The notes under the pieces were generated by a model. It saw only the letters and a program-made list of their open reading frames with translations. It was not told where the DNA came from and searched no databases. A stretch of 64,000 nucleotides of DNA. Origin: Paenochrobactrum pullorum. GTDB lineage: Bacteria; Pseudomonadota; Alphaproteobacteria; Rhizobiales; Rhizobiaceae. Where the stretch lies: the NCBI RefSeq assembly GCF_041929845.1, contig NZ_JBHEEH010000006.1, positions 62,001 to 126,000 of the forward strand. Reading direction: 5' to 3'. Each line of letters starts with the position of its first letter. The first letter of the stretch is position 1. This document shows positions 34,601 through 42,520 of this stretch, one piece after another. A program made the translations under genes and the position numbers.

Positions 34601-34685
34601 TACCGGTATTGGTCGGCCCCAGTACAGCCGTCACATTGCGGCCGCTCAGCACTAAAGGCATATCTTGGGTTGGTTGATGGTTCAT
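31632..34685 (-). CDS. Suv3-like DEAD/DExH RNA helicase with RG/N/H-rich tail
   Basis: A 1017-residue SF2 helicase of the Suv3 family. Walker A GPTNTGKT is at 23-30, motif II DEVQ at 105-108, motif III GAATMRG near 136, and motif VI QIAGRAGR near 269. A long middle region follows with LFxRL-type content. From about residue 890 the protein becomes low-complexity, rich in Arg, Asn, Gly, Gln and His (for example RNRNDNRGNQRGNHSGGG), typical of a disordered RNA-binding tail. The mitochondrial homologue Suv3 works with RNA degradation enzymes. In alphaproteobacteria the gene is conserved but its role is poorly defined. It leads the helicase-S4 pair. Confidence 0.9.
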   Translation of the reverse strand: MNHQPTQDMPLVLSGRNVTAVLGPTNTGKTHLAIERMLAHSSGMIGLPLRLLAREVYTRVVERVGAANVALITGEEKIIPTGARYSVCTVEALPRYTNVAFVAIDEVQLAGDLTRGHIFTDRILHLRGRDETLLLGAATMRGILEKMLRGINVITRPRLSHLAYAGSKKITRLPRRSAIVAFAADEVYAIAELIRRQRGGAAVVMGALSPRTRNAQVELYQSGDVDFLVATDAIGMGLNLDVDHVAFAQNKKFDGYQFRDLTPSEIGQIAGRAGRHLRDGTFGVTGQVDPFDNEMVERVESHNFDPVKLMQWRTAKFDFSSITALRNSLDKPAPIEGLVRALPAVDAQALDHLSRDEEISRLATTPKRIEMLWDCCALPDYRKIAPAQHAEIIASIYQDLVRRGSVDEDYMSEQLRRADNVDGEIDTISHRIAQIRTWTFVSHRPGWLADPTHWQEKTREIEDRLSDALHERLTKRFVDRRTSVLMRRLRENAMLEAEISPSGDVIVEGHNVGHLEGFRFTADTQAEGSDAKAVRAAAQKALAAEFEKRAERFAAAPNGDFALGSDGVLRYVGAAIATLVAGENVMKPRAVLLADEQLTGPARDKVAARIDRFVAHHIETVLKPLTDLAEADALTGMTRGLAFQLVENLGILQRRDVIEEVRGLDQDSRAALRRLGVRFGAYHVFMPALLKPAPAGLITLLWSLQNDGRDKNGYGEVVNVMAAGRTSAVVDPEFDPVFYRLAGYRVLGRRAVRIDILERLADLIRPALAWRPGIGERPEGAYDGSKFLVTAAMMSILGATADDMEEILKSLGYRHEATTDVAVAAKFAELDAFAAKAVESAKPKVPDAEPVPAPVVQQDVAEVAEADDAAETVVEAVAEEAKPVLLWRQGRFENRNRNDNRGNQRGNHSGGGRQNNQRTNAEGAEGEKSERRNFRGPKRKPSGDNAAQNHAGEGENRKHHRDDQRKSGAPHKSGPKRGGQHNKHESNQRFERQERVVKLDPDSPFAKLAALKEQLKK

Positions 34686-34845
34686 AAGGTTAGCGGTTAA
34701 AGCCTCAGTATATCGTCTTGAATTTCGTTGTCAGCGATAGCACTGATTCCCGGTCACTGGAATACCGCTATAAATAATGACAAGCCGCACAATAGCGTGC
34801 GTTTTGCTGATTACAATGGCAATTTTAACGAATGGAACGACTCTC

Positions 34846-34866
34846 GAACGAATCGGCGACGAATCG
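34846..34866 (+). repeat. 21-nt direct repeat, copy 1
   Basis: It contains two ACGAATCG octamers starting 11 bp apart (34848 and 34859). Each holds a GAATC (GANTC, the CcrM methylation site). A TTTTGTTCAC block begins exactly 20 nt after its end (34887). Confidence 0.85.
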
Positions 34867-35137
34867 TCGACCTCGCAACTTTCTCTTTTTGTTCACCTCT
34901 ACATCTAGTCAAATCGGTTGAAGCCTCTACCAGCGCCAGAAATGCCGCGTAAACCACCCTTGATGGTGGATGAAAATCCAACTGATTCCATTGGCAGATA
35001 TTAACCTTTGCATACGGATTATTTTTGTCTTTTCAGACACAGCAAATATGCATGCCTCATGTGCCAATTTTACAAGGCAATCTTTGAGCGTAAATGTTTG
35101 AATTTCAGCACTTTTGTTAAGCTTTGGTTCAAAGCCG

Positions 35138-35158
35138 GAACGAATCGGCGACGAATCG
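35138..35158 (+). repeat. 21-nt direct repeat, copy 2
   Basis: Identical to copy 1 over 21 nt and 292 bp downstream of it in the same orientation. A TTTTGTACAC block starts exactly 20 nt after its end (35179), followed by CTCTATCTGG. Confidence 0.85.
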
Positions 35159-35194
35159 ACACTTAATGCACGTTCTTATTTTGTACACGCTCTA

Positions 35195-35265
35195 TCTGGT
35201 GGGTATGAACCGTAACAGCCCATAAATAACAAGGCAGAGCTCGCACAAGCTCTGTCTTTTATTGT
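35195..35265 (+). ncRNA. Candidate short transcript between repeat copy 2 and a terminator
   Basis: If the block after repeat copy 2 is a promoter, a transcript of about 60-70 nt would begin near 35200 and end at the hairpin 35233-35256. It would contain only a six-codon reading frame (ATG 35205, stop TAA) preceded by GGTGGG. No family match is known to me; this is a prediction from layout only. Confidence 0.3.
35233..35261 (+). terminator. Terminator downstream of repeat copy 2
   Basis: GGCAGAGCT (35233-35241) pairs with AGCTCTGTC (35248-35256, one G-U), followed by TTTTATTG. The T-rich side favours the plus strand, on which no protein gene ends here. Confidence 0.7.
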
Positions 35266-35322
35266 TTTCAGCGCTGCTTTTATTAACTTTTACACTGCAA
35301 TACAGTCACCGTTAAGTGCCGC

Positions 35323-36510
35323 TTAATCACGCTCGACACAAAGCGCTACACCCATACCGCCACCGATACACAAAGTGGCAAGGCCACGTTTTGCATCACG
35401 CTGCTGCATGGCATAAAGTAAAGTTGTCAGCACGCGCGCACCCGATGCGCCAATCGGATGGCCGATTGCTATCGCCCCGCCATTCACATTCACAATCGCC
35501 GGATCAAGCTTCAGATCACGTACCACAGCACAAGATTGAGCGGCAAAGGCTTCATTGGCCTCCACCAGATCAAGATCATCCACTGTCCAGCCTGCTTTTT
35601 GCAAGGCTTTCTGCGAAGCAGGAATAGGCCCTGTCCCCATAATCGACGGATCAACACCTGCGGTTGCCCAGGAAACGATTCGCGCCAGTGGCTTCACCTG
35701 ACGCTTTTCTGCCTCACCTGCACGCATCAGCACTAAAGCCGCCGCACCATCATTAATGCCGGAAGCATTACCGGCTGTAACAGTGCCAACCTTATCGAAA
35801 GCAGGGCGAAGTTTTGCCATCGCATCCAGTGTTGCACCATGGCGGATATATTCATCTTCACTGACAATAATGTCGCCTTTGCGGGTTTTAACCACCACCG
35901 GTACGATTTCATCTTTAAAGCGGCCGGATTTTTGTGCGTCTTCGGCTTTGTTTTGAGAATCAACCGCAAACTGATCCTGTGTCTCACGGCTAAGCTGCCA
36001 TTGGGTGGCAATATTTTCAGCGGTTGTGCCCATTGGATAACCATAGAAAGCGTCCGTCAGACCGTCTTTCATCATGGTGTCGATCATTTTGAAATCACCC
36101 ATTTTGACCCCGCCGCGCAAATGTGCGCAATGCGGTGCCATCGACATGGATTCCTGACCACCAGCGACGATAATATCGGCATCACCGCTTAAAATCTGCT
36201 GCATACCAACTGCAACCGCACGAAGACCTGAACCACAAAGCTGATTGAGGCTGAAGGCTGTGGTTTCATTCGGGCAGCCTGCAAGCTTGGCCGCTTGACG
36301 TGCCGGATTTTGTCCCTCACCTGCGGTTAAAACCTGACCGAATACCACTTCATCGACTTCTTGCGGCGCAACACCTGCACGCTGCAAAGCCGCAGCAATC
36401 GCAGTAGCTCCCAGTTCATGCGCCGGCACATTGGCAAAAGCACCGTTGAAACTTCCAACCGGTGTGCGTGCCGCACCAACAATCACAATCACATCATTCA
36501 TGGCAGGCAT
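35323..36510 (-). CDS. phbA: Acetyl-CoA C-acetyltransferase (thiolase)
   Basis: A 395-residue biosynthetic thiolase that condenses two acetyl-CoA to acetoacetyl-CoA. The nucleophilic cysteine lies in NQLCGSGLRAVA (about C92). The C-terminal active-site blocks are NVNGGAIAIGHPIGASGAR and CIGGGMGVAL. It starts at 36510 with a GGGAG site about 11 nt away; a second ATG three codons in lacks a suitable site. In rhizobia this enzyme usually pairs with acetoacetyl-CoA reductase for polyhydroxybutyrate synthesis, but phbB is not adjacent here, so a role in ketone-body or mevalonate-independent metabolism cannot be excluded. Confidence 0.93.
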   Translation of the reverse strand: MPAMNDVIVIVGAARTPVGSFNGAFANVPAHELGATAIAAALQRAGVAPQEVDEVVFGQVLTAGEGQNPARQAAKLAGCPNETTAFSLNQLCGSGLRAVAVGMQQILSGDADIIVAGGQESMSMAPHCAHLRGGVKMGDFKMIDTMMKDGLTDAFYGYPMGTTAENIATQWQLSRETQDQFAVDSQNKAEDAQKSGRFKDEIVPVVVKTRKGDIIVSEDEYIRHGATLDAMAKLRPAFDKVGTVTAGNASGINDGAAALVLMRAGEAEKRQVKPLARIVSWATAGVDPSIMGTGPIPASQKALQKAGWTVDDLDLVEANEAFAAQSCAVVRDLKLDPAIVNVNGGAIAIGHPIGASGARVLTTLLYAMQQRDAKRGLATLCIGGGMGVALCVERD

Positions 36511-36757
36511 TTGATTTTAAGCTCCCAATTTGCAGGCTTTTCTCGCTGCAATTCCTCTCATTGCGCACACAGTAATCACAAAATATCTGATAAACAACAA
36601 AACAGACGCACCTTGGCAGCAATCCGGCAAATTAGGCTCAAAATAAGATGATCCTTCACGCTACAGATTAAGTGTTTTTCCCGTAGGCTTATGCTTATAA
36701 CGTGCAATCCTCTGCCAAGGCCGCTAGATTGGTTGCAGAAAATCACAGGAGTTTTTC

Positions 36758-37189
36758 ATGTCAAAACTGACCCTCGCCAAAGCTAACCAGATGATCAACG
36801 GTGCATTGGAACGCGCTAAAGAAGCCGGCATGCAGCCGCTTTCCGTTGTTGTATTGGATGCTGGCGGCTATGTAACCGCCTTCCAGCGTCAGGACGGCTC
36901 ATCAAACCTGCGCTTTGCCATTGCTTCCGGCAAAGCTTATGGTGCATTGGCTGTCGGCAAAGGTTCACGCTGGCTCAACGATCAGGCGAAAGATCGCCCG
37001 CACTTCCTCGAAGGCCTTTCCAATGTATCCGGCGGCAAAATTGTTGCGGTTCCGGGCGGCGTTTTGATCAAAAATGCAGAGAATGAAATTCTCGGCGCAG
37101 TCGGCATTACCGGTGACACGTCTGACAATGACGAATTGGCAGCAATTGCCGGTATTGAAGCCGCAGGCTTCACCGCTGTTGCCAACTAA
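36758..37189 (+). CDS. HbpS/GlcG-like (DUF336) heme-binding family protein
   Basis: A 143-residue protein of the GlcG/HbpS family (DUF336). Typical sequence includes AKANQMINGALERAKEAGMQPLSV, VVVLDAGGYVTAFQRQDGSS, the FLEGLSNVSGGKIVAVPGGVLI block and a C-terminal GAVGITGDTSDNDE. Some members bind heme or assist diol/glycolate pathways, but the molecular function of most is unknown. No signal peptide is present, so it is cytoplasmic. It has a textbook AGGAG site 6 nt from the ATG, a single-gene layout and a strong terminator. Confidence 0.88.
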   Translation: MSKLTLAKANQMINGALERAKEAGMQPLSVVVLDAGGYVTAFQRQDGSSNLRFAIASGKAYGALAVGKGSRWLNDQAKDRPHFLEGLSNVSGGKIVAVPGGVLIKNAENEILGAVGITGDTSDNDELAAIAGIEAAGFTAVAN

Positions 37190-37206
37190 ATAGCATTACT
37201 GACAAT

Positions 37207-37246
37207 AAAAAGCCTCCGTGCGGGAAACCACACGGAGGCTTTTTTA
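37207..37246 (+). terminator. Terminator after the HbpS-like gene
   Basis: GCCTCCGTG (37212-37220) pairs with CACGGAGGC (37231-37239), with a T-run after it and an A-run before it. Confidence 0.9.
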
Positions 37247-37275
37247 TGTGCATGTTTTAAATCTTCAAAACAAAT

Positions 37276-37308
37276 AAAAACACCGTGCGAAATTCACACG
37301 GTGTTTTT
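37276..37308 (-). terminator. Terminator after rpmF
   Basis: A 12-bp perfect stem (37276-37287 with 37297-37308) has five As at its left edge that read as Ts on the minus strand. It shares the CCGTGCG...CACACGG core with the neighbouring terminator. Confidence 0.88.
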
Positions 37309-37356
37309 AATTCACAAACAATAATCTATGCACAAAGCGCAGACTATTGAAGAAGC

Positions 37357-37539
37357 TTAAGCTTCCTTCGGTGTCAGAACCTGACGACCGCGATACATAC
37401 CGCTTTTCAGATCGATATGATGCGGACGGCGCAATTCACCTGAGTTTTTGTCTTCAACATAGGTAGGCGCCTTCAGGGCATCAGCCGAACGACGCATACC
37501 GCGCTTCGACGGGGAAGTTTTTCGTTTAGGTACAGCCAT
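37357..37539 (-). CDS. rpmF: 50S ribosomal protein L32
   Basis: A 60-residue L32, beginning AVPKRKTSPSKRGMRRSADAL and ending RGRQVLTPKEA, both typical of alphaproteobacterial L32. The zinc-ligand cysteines seen in some L32 proteins are absent. It is a component of the large ribosomal subunit near the 3' end of 23S rRNA. It is transcribed toward its own terminator and is followed, in the opposite orientation, by the HbpS-like gene. mtgA lies upstream on the same strand 242 bp away, an arrangement also familiar from Brucella-type genomes. Confidence 0.97.
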   Translation of the reverse strand: MAVPKRKTSPSKRGMRRSADALKAPTYVEDKNSGELRRPHHIDLKSGMYRGRQVLTPKEA

Positions 37540-37781
37540 GGATTCTGCTCCAATGATCGGTCAATAATAGTCCGGCCCGACTCCAAAGGAGCCTGTCACA
37601 TCGGACAAGATTCCGGAAAGTGACGAGCCTATACACGTTCTGGCAGCGTTTGACCAGTCAAATTCGCATTTTTTTTGCATCATCACTGTTCTAACTCTTG
37701 CTTATCAGTGCTTCTACACAGCATTTGACAAAGGTCAATTAAACTTATCAGCGCAGGCTTACAAACTAAGCTTAATAAATA

Positions 37782-38540
37782 TCAACGAACACAGGTGACA
37801 TAAGGCCCGGCTTTTTTTGCCCGATTCTGTATGATATTGGCAGTTCTGACCATGCCGCGGCTTGGTTTTGCCGGATTGCGCACCGCTGGGTTTGGCAAAG
37901 TAACAGCCAAAAGCGAAGCTTGCTGTAAGGTCAATTTAGACGCCGAACGTTTGAAATAATGCTGCGATGCCGCTTCGATTCCGTAAATACCTGGCCCCCA
38001 TTCAGCAATATTCAAGTAAATTTCCATAATGCGCTTTTTGGACAGCATCATATCCATTGCCATCGACAAGGGCAGTTCCAGCGCTTTTCTGAAATAAGAA
38101 CGACCATTCCAAAGAAAGAGATTCTTTGCCGTTTGCATTGTGATCGTCGAAGCGCCACGCGCCGGTTGACCGCTGAAGGCATCTTTTACCACCAGCGACA
38201 TCTGACGCCAGTCCACTCCGCTATGGCTGCAAAATTGGCCATCTTCAGACATCATCACAGCATTGACCAGATGGGGCGAAATATCATCAATATCGATCCA
38301 TTGCCGCTCCATTGTTTGAAGCAACACCTGATCTTTAAGCATCAGCGTGGAAACCGGATGTACAAAAGGCAGTTTATATATGCCAAGCAACAGCAGCGGC
38401 AATATAAGCAGAAATAAACCAATCTTGAAAACAAGACGCAGGCCAGCTTTACCGGCAGGCTTAGCGATGTCATCACCGTCGTCTTTGTTTTGATGAATGT
38501 CTTTTTCCACTAAACTCAGCCTGTTCTTCTTGTCCGACAA
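37782..38540 (-). CDS. mtgA: Monofunctional biosynthetic peptidoglycan transglycosylase
   Basis: A 252-residue GT51 glycosyltransferase that polymerises lipid II into glycan strands. It has a cytoplasmic N-terminal tail, one membrane helix (about residues 34-54) and the GT51 motifs VNAVMMSEDGQFCSHSGVD (catalytic Glu about 99) and GASTITMQTAKNLFLWNGRS, followed by KALELPLSMAMDMMLSKKRIMEIYLNIAEWG. No transpeptidase domain follows, so it is the MtgA type. It is upstream of rpmF on the minus strand and divergent from ispA. Confidence 0.95.
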   Translation of the reverse strand: MSDKKNRLSLVEKDIHQNKDDGDDIAKPAGKAGLRLVFKIGLFLLILPLLLLGIYKLPFVHPVSTLMLKDQVLLQTMERQWIDIDDISPHLVNAVMMSEDGQFCSHSGVDWRQMSLVVKDAFSGQPARGASTITMQTAKNLFLWNGRSYFRKALELPLSMAMDMMLSKKRIMEIYLNIAEWGPGIYGIEAASQHYFKRSASKLTLQQASLLAVTLPNPAVRNPAKPSRGMVRTANIIQNRAKKAGPYVTCVR

Positions 38541-38695
38541 GCCATAAACTATTTACTAAGCAGAATGAACCCATCTGCCGAAAAGTTAACAAATGATAAA
38601 CAATGTTTATCGGGGCATGTTTATGATACTGATTTCATATAATCTTCAAGCTCCCATAGTTGACCCCTTGCGATAGTCTGGTAAACGCTCCTCCC

Positions 38696-39616
38696 ATGGA
38701 TAAGAACAGTCTCTCCCCCGATTTCACCGCCGCTCTTGCAGCCCGTGCCATACAGGTTGAAACCATTTTGCAATCGCTATTGGATGAGCGATTAAGAGCG
38801 GGCGAAATTGCCCGTCCGGAACGGCTGATGGCAGCCATGCGCTACGGCGTTTTGAATGGCGGCAAACGCCTGCGCCCGTTTCTGGTGATGGAAACCGCCG
38901 CCCTTTTTGGTGCCAATGAAGAAGCAGCATTGCGCGTTGCTGCTGCACTTGAAAGCATCCATTGCTATTCGCTCGTGCATGATGATCTGCCGGCAATGGA
39001 CGATGATGATCTGCGCCGTGGTCAACCGACCCTTCATAAAGCTTTTGATGAAGCCGCAGCGATTTTGGCCGGTGACAGTCTGCTCACCTATGCTTTTGAC
39101 ATTATTGCCAGCAAAGAAACCGAACTGGATGCCGCCACTCGGCTGGAGCTGGTGTTAAGCCTTGCACGTGCTGCCGGCCCCGGCGGCATGGCAGGCGGCC
39201 AAGCCCTTGATTTAATGGCGGAAGAACAAAGTCCGGATGAGGCTGGGATTATCACCTTGCAGGCGATGAAAACCGGCGCGCTCATTCGTTTTGCCTGTGA
39301 AAGCGGTGCTATTATTGGTGGTGCAACCACACAGGAACGCGAGCGTTTGGCAGAATTTGGCTCAGCTATCGGTCTTGCCTTCCAGCTTGCTGATGACCTG
39401 CTGGATGTGACATCGGATGCAGCGCATCTTGGCAAAGCCGCTGGCAAAGATGCGGATGCCGGGAAAGCCACATTAGTGGCGCTTCATGGTATTGACTGGA
39501 CACGCAAGCAATTGGCGGGTTTGGTAGCGCAAGCTGAAGAACTGCTGGAACCTTTTGGCGAGAAGGCCGGGATTTTAAAGCAAGCCGCCCATTTTATCGC
39601 GCATCGACAAAGCTAA
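38696..39616 (+). CDS. ispA: Farnesyl/geranylgeranyl diphosphate synthase
   Basis: A 306-residue trans-prenyltransferase that extends dimethylallyl diphosphate with IPP, giving farnesyl diphosphate. The first aspartate-rich motif is DDLPAMDDDDLRRG near residue 93, the second is LADDLLDVTSD near residue 235, and GGKRLRPFLV lies near residue 55. The frame continues to a TTG 36 bp upstream, but the ATG at 38696 matches the family start; its ribosome-binding site is weak. It is convergent with ispG, another isoprenoid gene, so both ends of the pathway are neighbours here. Confidence 0.93.
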   Translation: MDKNSLSPDFTAALAARAIQVETILQSLLDERLRAGEIARPERLMAAMRYGVLNGGKRLRPFLVMETAALFGANEEAALRVAAALESIHCYSLVHDDLPAMDDDDLRRGQPTLHKAFDEAAAILAGDSLLTYAFDIIASKETELDAATRLELVLSLARAAGPGGMAGGQALDLMAEEQSPDEAGIITLQAMKTGALIRFACESGAIIGGATTQERERLAEFGSAIGLAFQLADDLLDVTSDAAHLGKAAGKDADAGKATLVALHGIDWTRKQLAGLVAQAEELLEPFGEKAGILKQAAHFIAHRQS

Positions 39617-39628
39617 ACACTTAACAAA

Positions 39629-39666
39629 TAAAAAGGCCGATGTTTATTTAAAACACCGGCTTTTTT
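39629..39666 (-). terminator. Terminator shared by ispG and ispA
   Basis: The GCCGGTGTTT...AAACATCGGC stem is fully paired on the minus strand (one G-U) but has an A-C mismatch on the plus strand, so it is tuned for ispG. T-runs flank both sides. Confidence 0.85.
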
Positions 39667-39683
39667 ATAAGTCAATTTAAGCT

Positions 39684-40958
39684 TCAAGCCTCAATTTCCA
39701 TTGGTTCTTTAGCACCCAGACCAAACCGATTTTCGATATATTCAGCTACCATTTTCTGGAAATCTTCAGCAATGGCGGTCCCACGCAAAGTGGTTACTTT
39801 TTTACCATCGACAAAAACCGGCGCAGATGGCGTTTCACCGGTACCCGGCAGTGAAATGCCGATATCGGCATGTTTCGATTCGCCCGGTCCATTGACGATG
39901 CAACCCATCACTGCCACAGAAAGCGCCTCGACGCCTGGATATTTCTCACGCCAGATCGGCATGTTTTTACGAATATCGTCCTGAATGGTCTGCGCCAATT
40001 CCTGAAACACAGTCGAAGTGGTGCGGCCGCAACCAGGGCATGCTGCAACAATAGGAATGAACTGCCGGAAACCCATCGTTTGCAACAATTCCTGCGAGAC
40101 CTGCACTTCACGGGTACGGTCGCCGCCCGGTTCCGGCGTCAGCGAAATGCGGATTGTGTCGCCGATTCCCTGCTGCAACAAGATCCCCATTGAAGCAGAT
40201 GATGCGACCACGCCCTTGGTACCCATGCCCGCTTCGGTCAGTCCCAGATGCAGCGCATGATTGGAGCGACGTGCTAGTTCTGTATAAACCGCGATCAAAT
40301 CCTGCACCTGACTGACTTTGGCAGACAGGATGATTTTATCGCGCGGCAGACCAATTTCTTCCGCCAGATCAGCAGAGATCAGCGCAGATTGCACAATCGC
40401 TTCACGCATCACTTGCTGAGCAGTGAGTGGCGCACCTTCCGCCTGATTGCGATCCATTAAAGTGGTCAACAATTCCTGATCAAGCGAACCCCAATTGACA
40501 CCGATACGCACCGGCTTGTTGTAGCGAATTGCCATTTCGACAATATCGGCAAACTGCTTGTCTTTTTTATCTTTGAAGCCAACATTGCCCGGATTGATAC
40601 GATATTTCGCCAAAGCCTCGGCACAGGCCGGATGATCAGCCAGCAATTTATGGCCGATATAATGGAAATCACCCACCAGCGGCACATCAAGACCCAGACG
40701 CTCAAGACGTTCGCGAATTTTAGGCACAGCCGCTGCCGACTCGTCACGATCAACGGTAATGCGCACCAGTTCAGAACCTGCATGATGAAGGGCTGCAACC
40801 TGCGCCACAGTGCCATCAATATCAGCCGTGTCCGTATTGGTCATCGACTGCACCACCACAGGCGCGCCGCCGCCCACCATCACACCGCCAACATCCACGC
40901 CAACTGACGTGCGACGGGCAAAAGGGTGCGAAAAATAGCTGATTTGTTCGGAGGCCAT
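39684..40958 (-). CDS. ispG: 4-hydroxy-3-methylbut-2-enyl diphosphate synthase
   Basis: A 424-residue [4Fe-4S] enzyme of the MEP isoprenoid pathway, converting MEcPP to HMBPP. Cluster cysteines are in ACPGCGRTTSTVFQEL and VMGCIVNGPGESKHADIGIS. The N-terminal TIM-barrel part contains VVVQSMTNTDTADIDGTVAQ, and RINPGNVG lies near residue 125. The ATG at 40956-40958 is chosen over a TTG three codons upstream. It is transcribed alone toward ispA. Electron donors for IspG are ferredoxin or flavodoxin, so FdxA in this window is a conceivable partner, but nothing here shows it. Confidence 0.95.
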   Translation of the reverse strand: MASEQISYFSHPFARRTSVGVDVGGVMVGGGAPVVVQSMTNTDTADIDGTVAQVAALHHAGSELVRITVDRDESAAAVPKIRERLERLGLDVPLVGDFHYIGHKLLADHPACAEALAKYRINPGNVGFKDKKDKQFADIVEMAIRYNKPVRIGVNWGSLDQELLTTLMDRNQAEGAPLTAQQVMREAIVQSALISADLAEEIGLPRDKIILSAKVSQVQDLIAVYTELARRSNHALHLGLTEAGMGTKGVVASSASMGILLQQGIGDTIRISLTPEPGGDRTREVQVSQELLQTMGFRQFIPIVAACPGCGRTTSTVFQELAQTIQDDIRKNMPIWREKYPGVEALSVAVMGCIVNGPGESKHADIGISLPGTGETPSAPVFVDGKKVTTLRGTAIAEDFQKMVAEYIENRFGLGAKEPMEIEA

Positions 40959-41114
40959 TTTATTCAATTCATCCAGGATTTTTTAAACTACTCGATGGCT
41001 GCGCGTTGATGATCACAAATATCAAGTGCCATAAATTTATGGCTTTATATAGTCCCTTACAAGTCGCATGTCGCCCCTTGTCGCGCCAATCATGCAAAAT
41101 TTTATTGGCTTTTC

Positions 41115-42311
41115 TTACTGGCCATCATGATTATGGTCAGCAAAACGCGCCAACCTTGAAAAGGTCAACACCACAAGCAGTAAAACCGGCAAACAGGCGA
41201 AGACCAGCGCAAAGCCATGAAACTTTGCAATCCAGCCAATCAGCGATGGGGCCACTAATGTACCGGAGTAACCAAGGCTGGTGGCAATCGACAGGCTGAC
41301 GCTTGGCACCACCCCCGGCACATTGCCGGCCATTGAAAAGATGATCGGCGCCATATTGGAAATGCCGATGCCGCAAACTGCAAAACCTGCAATAGCCAGC
41401 CAGGGTGTCGGCGCAAAAGCTGCCATCAATAATCCAGTGATTGCCACCAGCGTGCAGACCCGCAATGTTTTCACTGCCCCAAAACGATCGCGCACACTAT
41501 CACCGGCAAAGCGCATCAATGCCATTGTGAGGGAAAAGGCGGCAAAAGCAAAACTGGCCGTTTCTACCGAGGCACCATAATCTTGGCGCAGATAATAACT
41601 GCCCCAATCCATGATCGCCCCTTCCGGTATCATCGAAAACAATGCCAGCAGTCCAATCAGCCACGGCAATGGTTGTTTGGGCAAACTCAACTTCACACGT
41701 TCACTGGCCTCGCTAATTTTGTCTTCCAGAATATTGGGCCAAGCCAACACAATTAAAATACCGGCCACCACAGAAACAACTGCCCCATGAGCAATAGAGC
41801 CGATATTGGTCATAAGATAACCGGCTGTTCCAGCTCCAAGCAAACCGCCTAGGCTCCAAAAAGCATGACATGAAGACATGACCGCGCGGCGCAATGATTT
41901 TTCCATCGCCACCGCATTGGTATTCATCGCCACGTCCATTGTAGCGATAAATCCGCCAAAATAGAAAAGCACAATCACTGCCACAATTTCATGCTGCACC
42001 AGACTGATCAAAAACAACACGGGCACGACTGCAACTGCCGATATTTTAACGATACTGGCCGAGCCGAAACGCGCGCACAATGCACCGGATAATGGCATAA
42101 ACAATACTGAGCCGATGCCGAAAATTAGGATCATCAGCCCCATTTGCGCACTATCAAAACCTAAACGCGCAGCAAATTCCGGAATTCTGGGTGCCCAGCT
42201 GCCAAAAATATAGCCATTCATTAAAAACAGAAGCGCTACAGCAAAACGTGCAGGCGGAAAAGATACTTTAAAGCGCTGTTGCAGCACCGCTATATTAAAA
42301 AAATTTGTCAA
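41115..42311 (-). CDS. MFS transporter (YbjJ-like)
   Basis: An approximately 398-residue inner-membrane protein with about twelve hydrophobic helices. It opens ARFAVALLFLMNGYIFGSWAPRIPEF, the hallmark of the YbjJ branch of the major facilitator superfamily, and has the MDVAMNTNAVAMEKSLRRAVMSSCHAFWSLGG stretch between TM4 and TM5. The substrate is unknown. The start is uncertain: the longest frame begins with TTG at 42311, a GTG lies at 42287, and neither has a clear ribosome-binding site. It is a single gene between ispG and the liv operon. Confidence 0.83.
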   Translation of the reverse strand: MTNFFNIAVLQQRFKVSFPPARFAVALLFLMNGYIFGSWAPRIPEFAARLGFDSAQMGLMILIFGIGSVLFMPLSGALCARFGSASIVKISAVAVVPVLFLISLVQHEIVAVIVLFYFGGFIATMDVAMNTNAVAMEKSLRRAVMSSCHAFWSLGGLLGAGTAGYLMTNIGSIAHGAVVSVVAGILIVLAWPNILEDKISEASERVKLSLPKQPLPWLIGLLALFSMIPEGAIMDWGSYYLRQDYGASVETASFAFAAFSLTMALMRFAGDSVRDRFGAVKTLRVCTLVAITGLLMAAFAPTPWLAIAGFAVCGIGISNMAPIIFSMAGNVPGVVPSVSLSIATSLGYSGTLVAPSLIGWIAKFHGFALVFACLPVLLLVVLTFSRLARFADHNHDGQ

Positions 42312-42458
42312 GGAAGCGTACGCCGCGTTGGTTTAAAGCATGAAAATACAGTTCGTCATCGCTCTTGTTTCAAAAACATGTAGATATGTCAAAATAATAG
42401 CTCATCACAAAATTGCGACAGATACCCAACGTGGCTAGTTCGACAGACAAGTTGGAAC

Positions 42459-42500
42459 AAAAATGCCCCCGCTATTGGATGACAAACAGCGGGGGCATTT
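42459..42500 (-). terminator. Terminator of the liv operon
   Basis: A perfect 13-bp stem (42461-42473 with 42488-42500) containing CCCCC/GGGGG is followed on the minus strand by five Ts, about 20 bp after the livK stop. Confidence 0.9.
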
Positions 42501-42520
42501 ATTAAGATTGCGGTCAAATA

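Larger units (their letters stand above)
34686..35322. other. 637-bp gene-free region with a duplicated regulatory-looking element
   Basis: No gene is supported in this gap between two minus-strand genes. It contains two exact copies of a 21-nt element, each followed 20 nt later by a similar promoter-like block, and a terminator after the second copy. These are listed separately. The only open frame of note (34728-34952, plus strand) starts with TTG, crosses the first repeat and has no family resemblance. Confidence 0.7.

Noticed and set aside
34728..34952. 74-codon plus-strand frame over the first 21-nt repeat
   Set aside because: It has a TTG start with no ribosome-binding site, no family resemblance, and the duplicated element is better explained as regulatory DNA.
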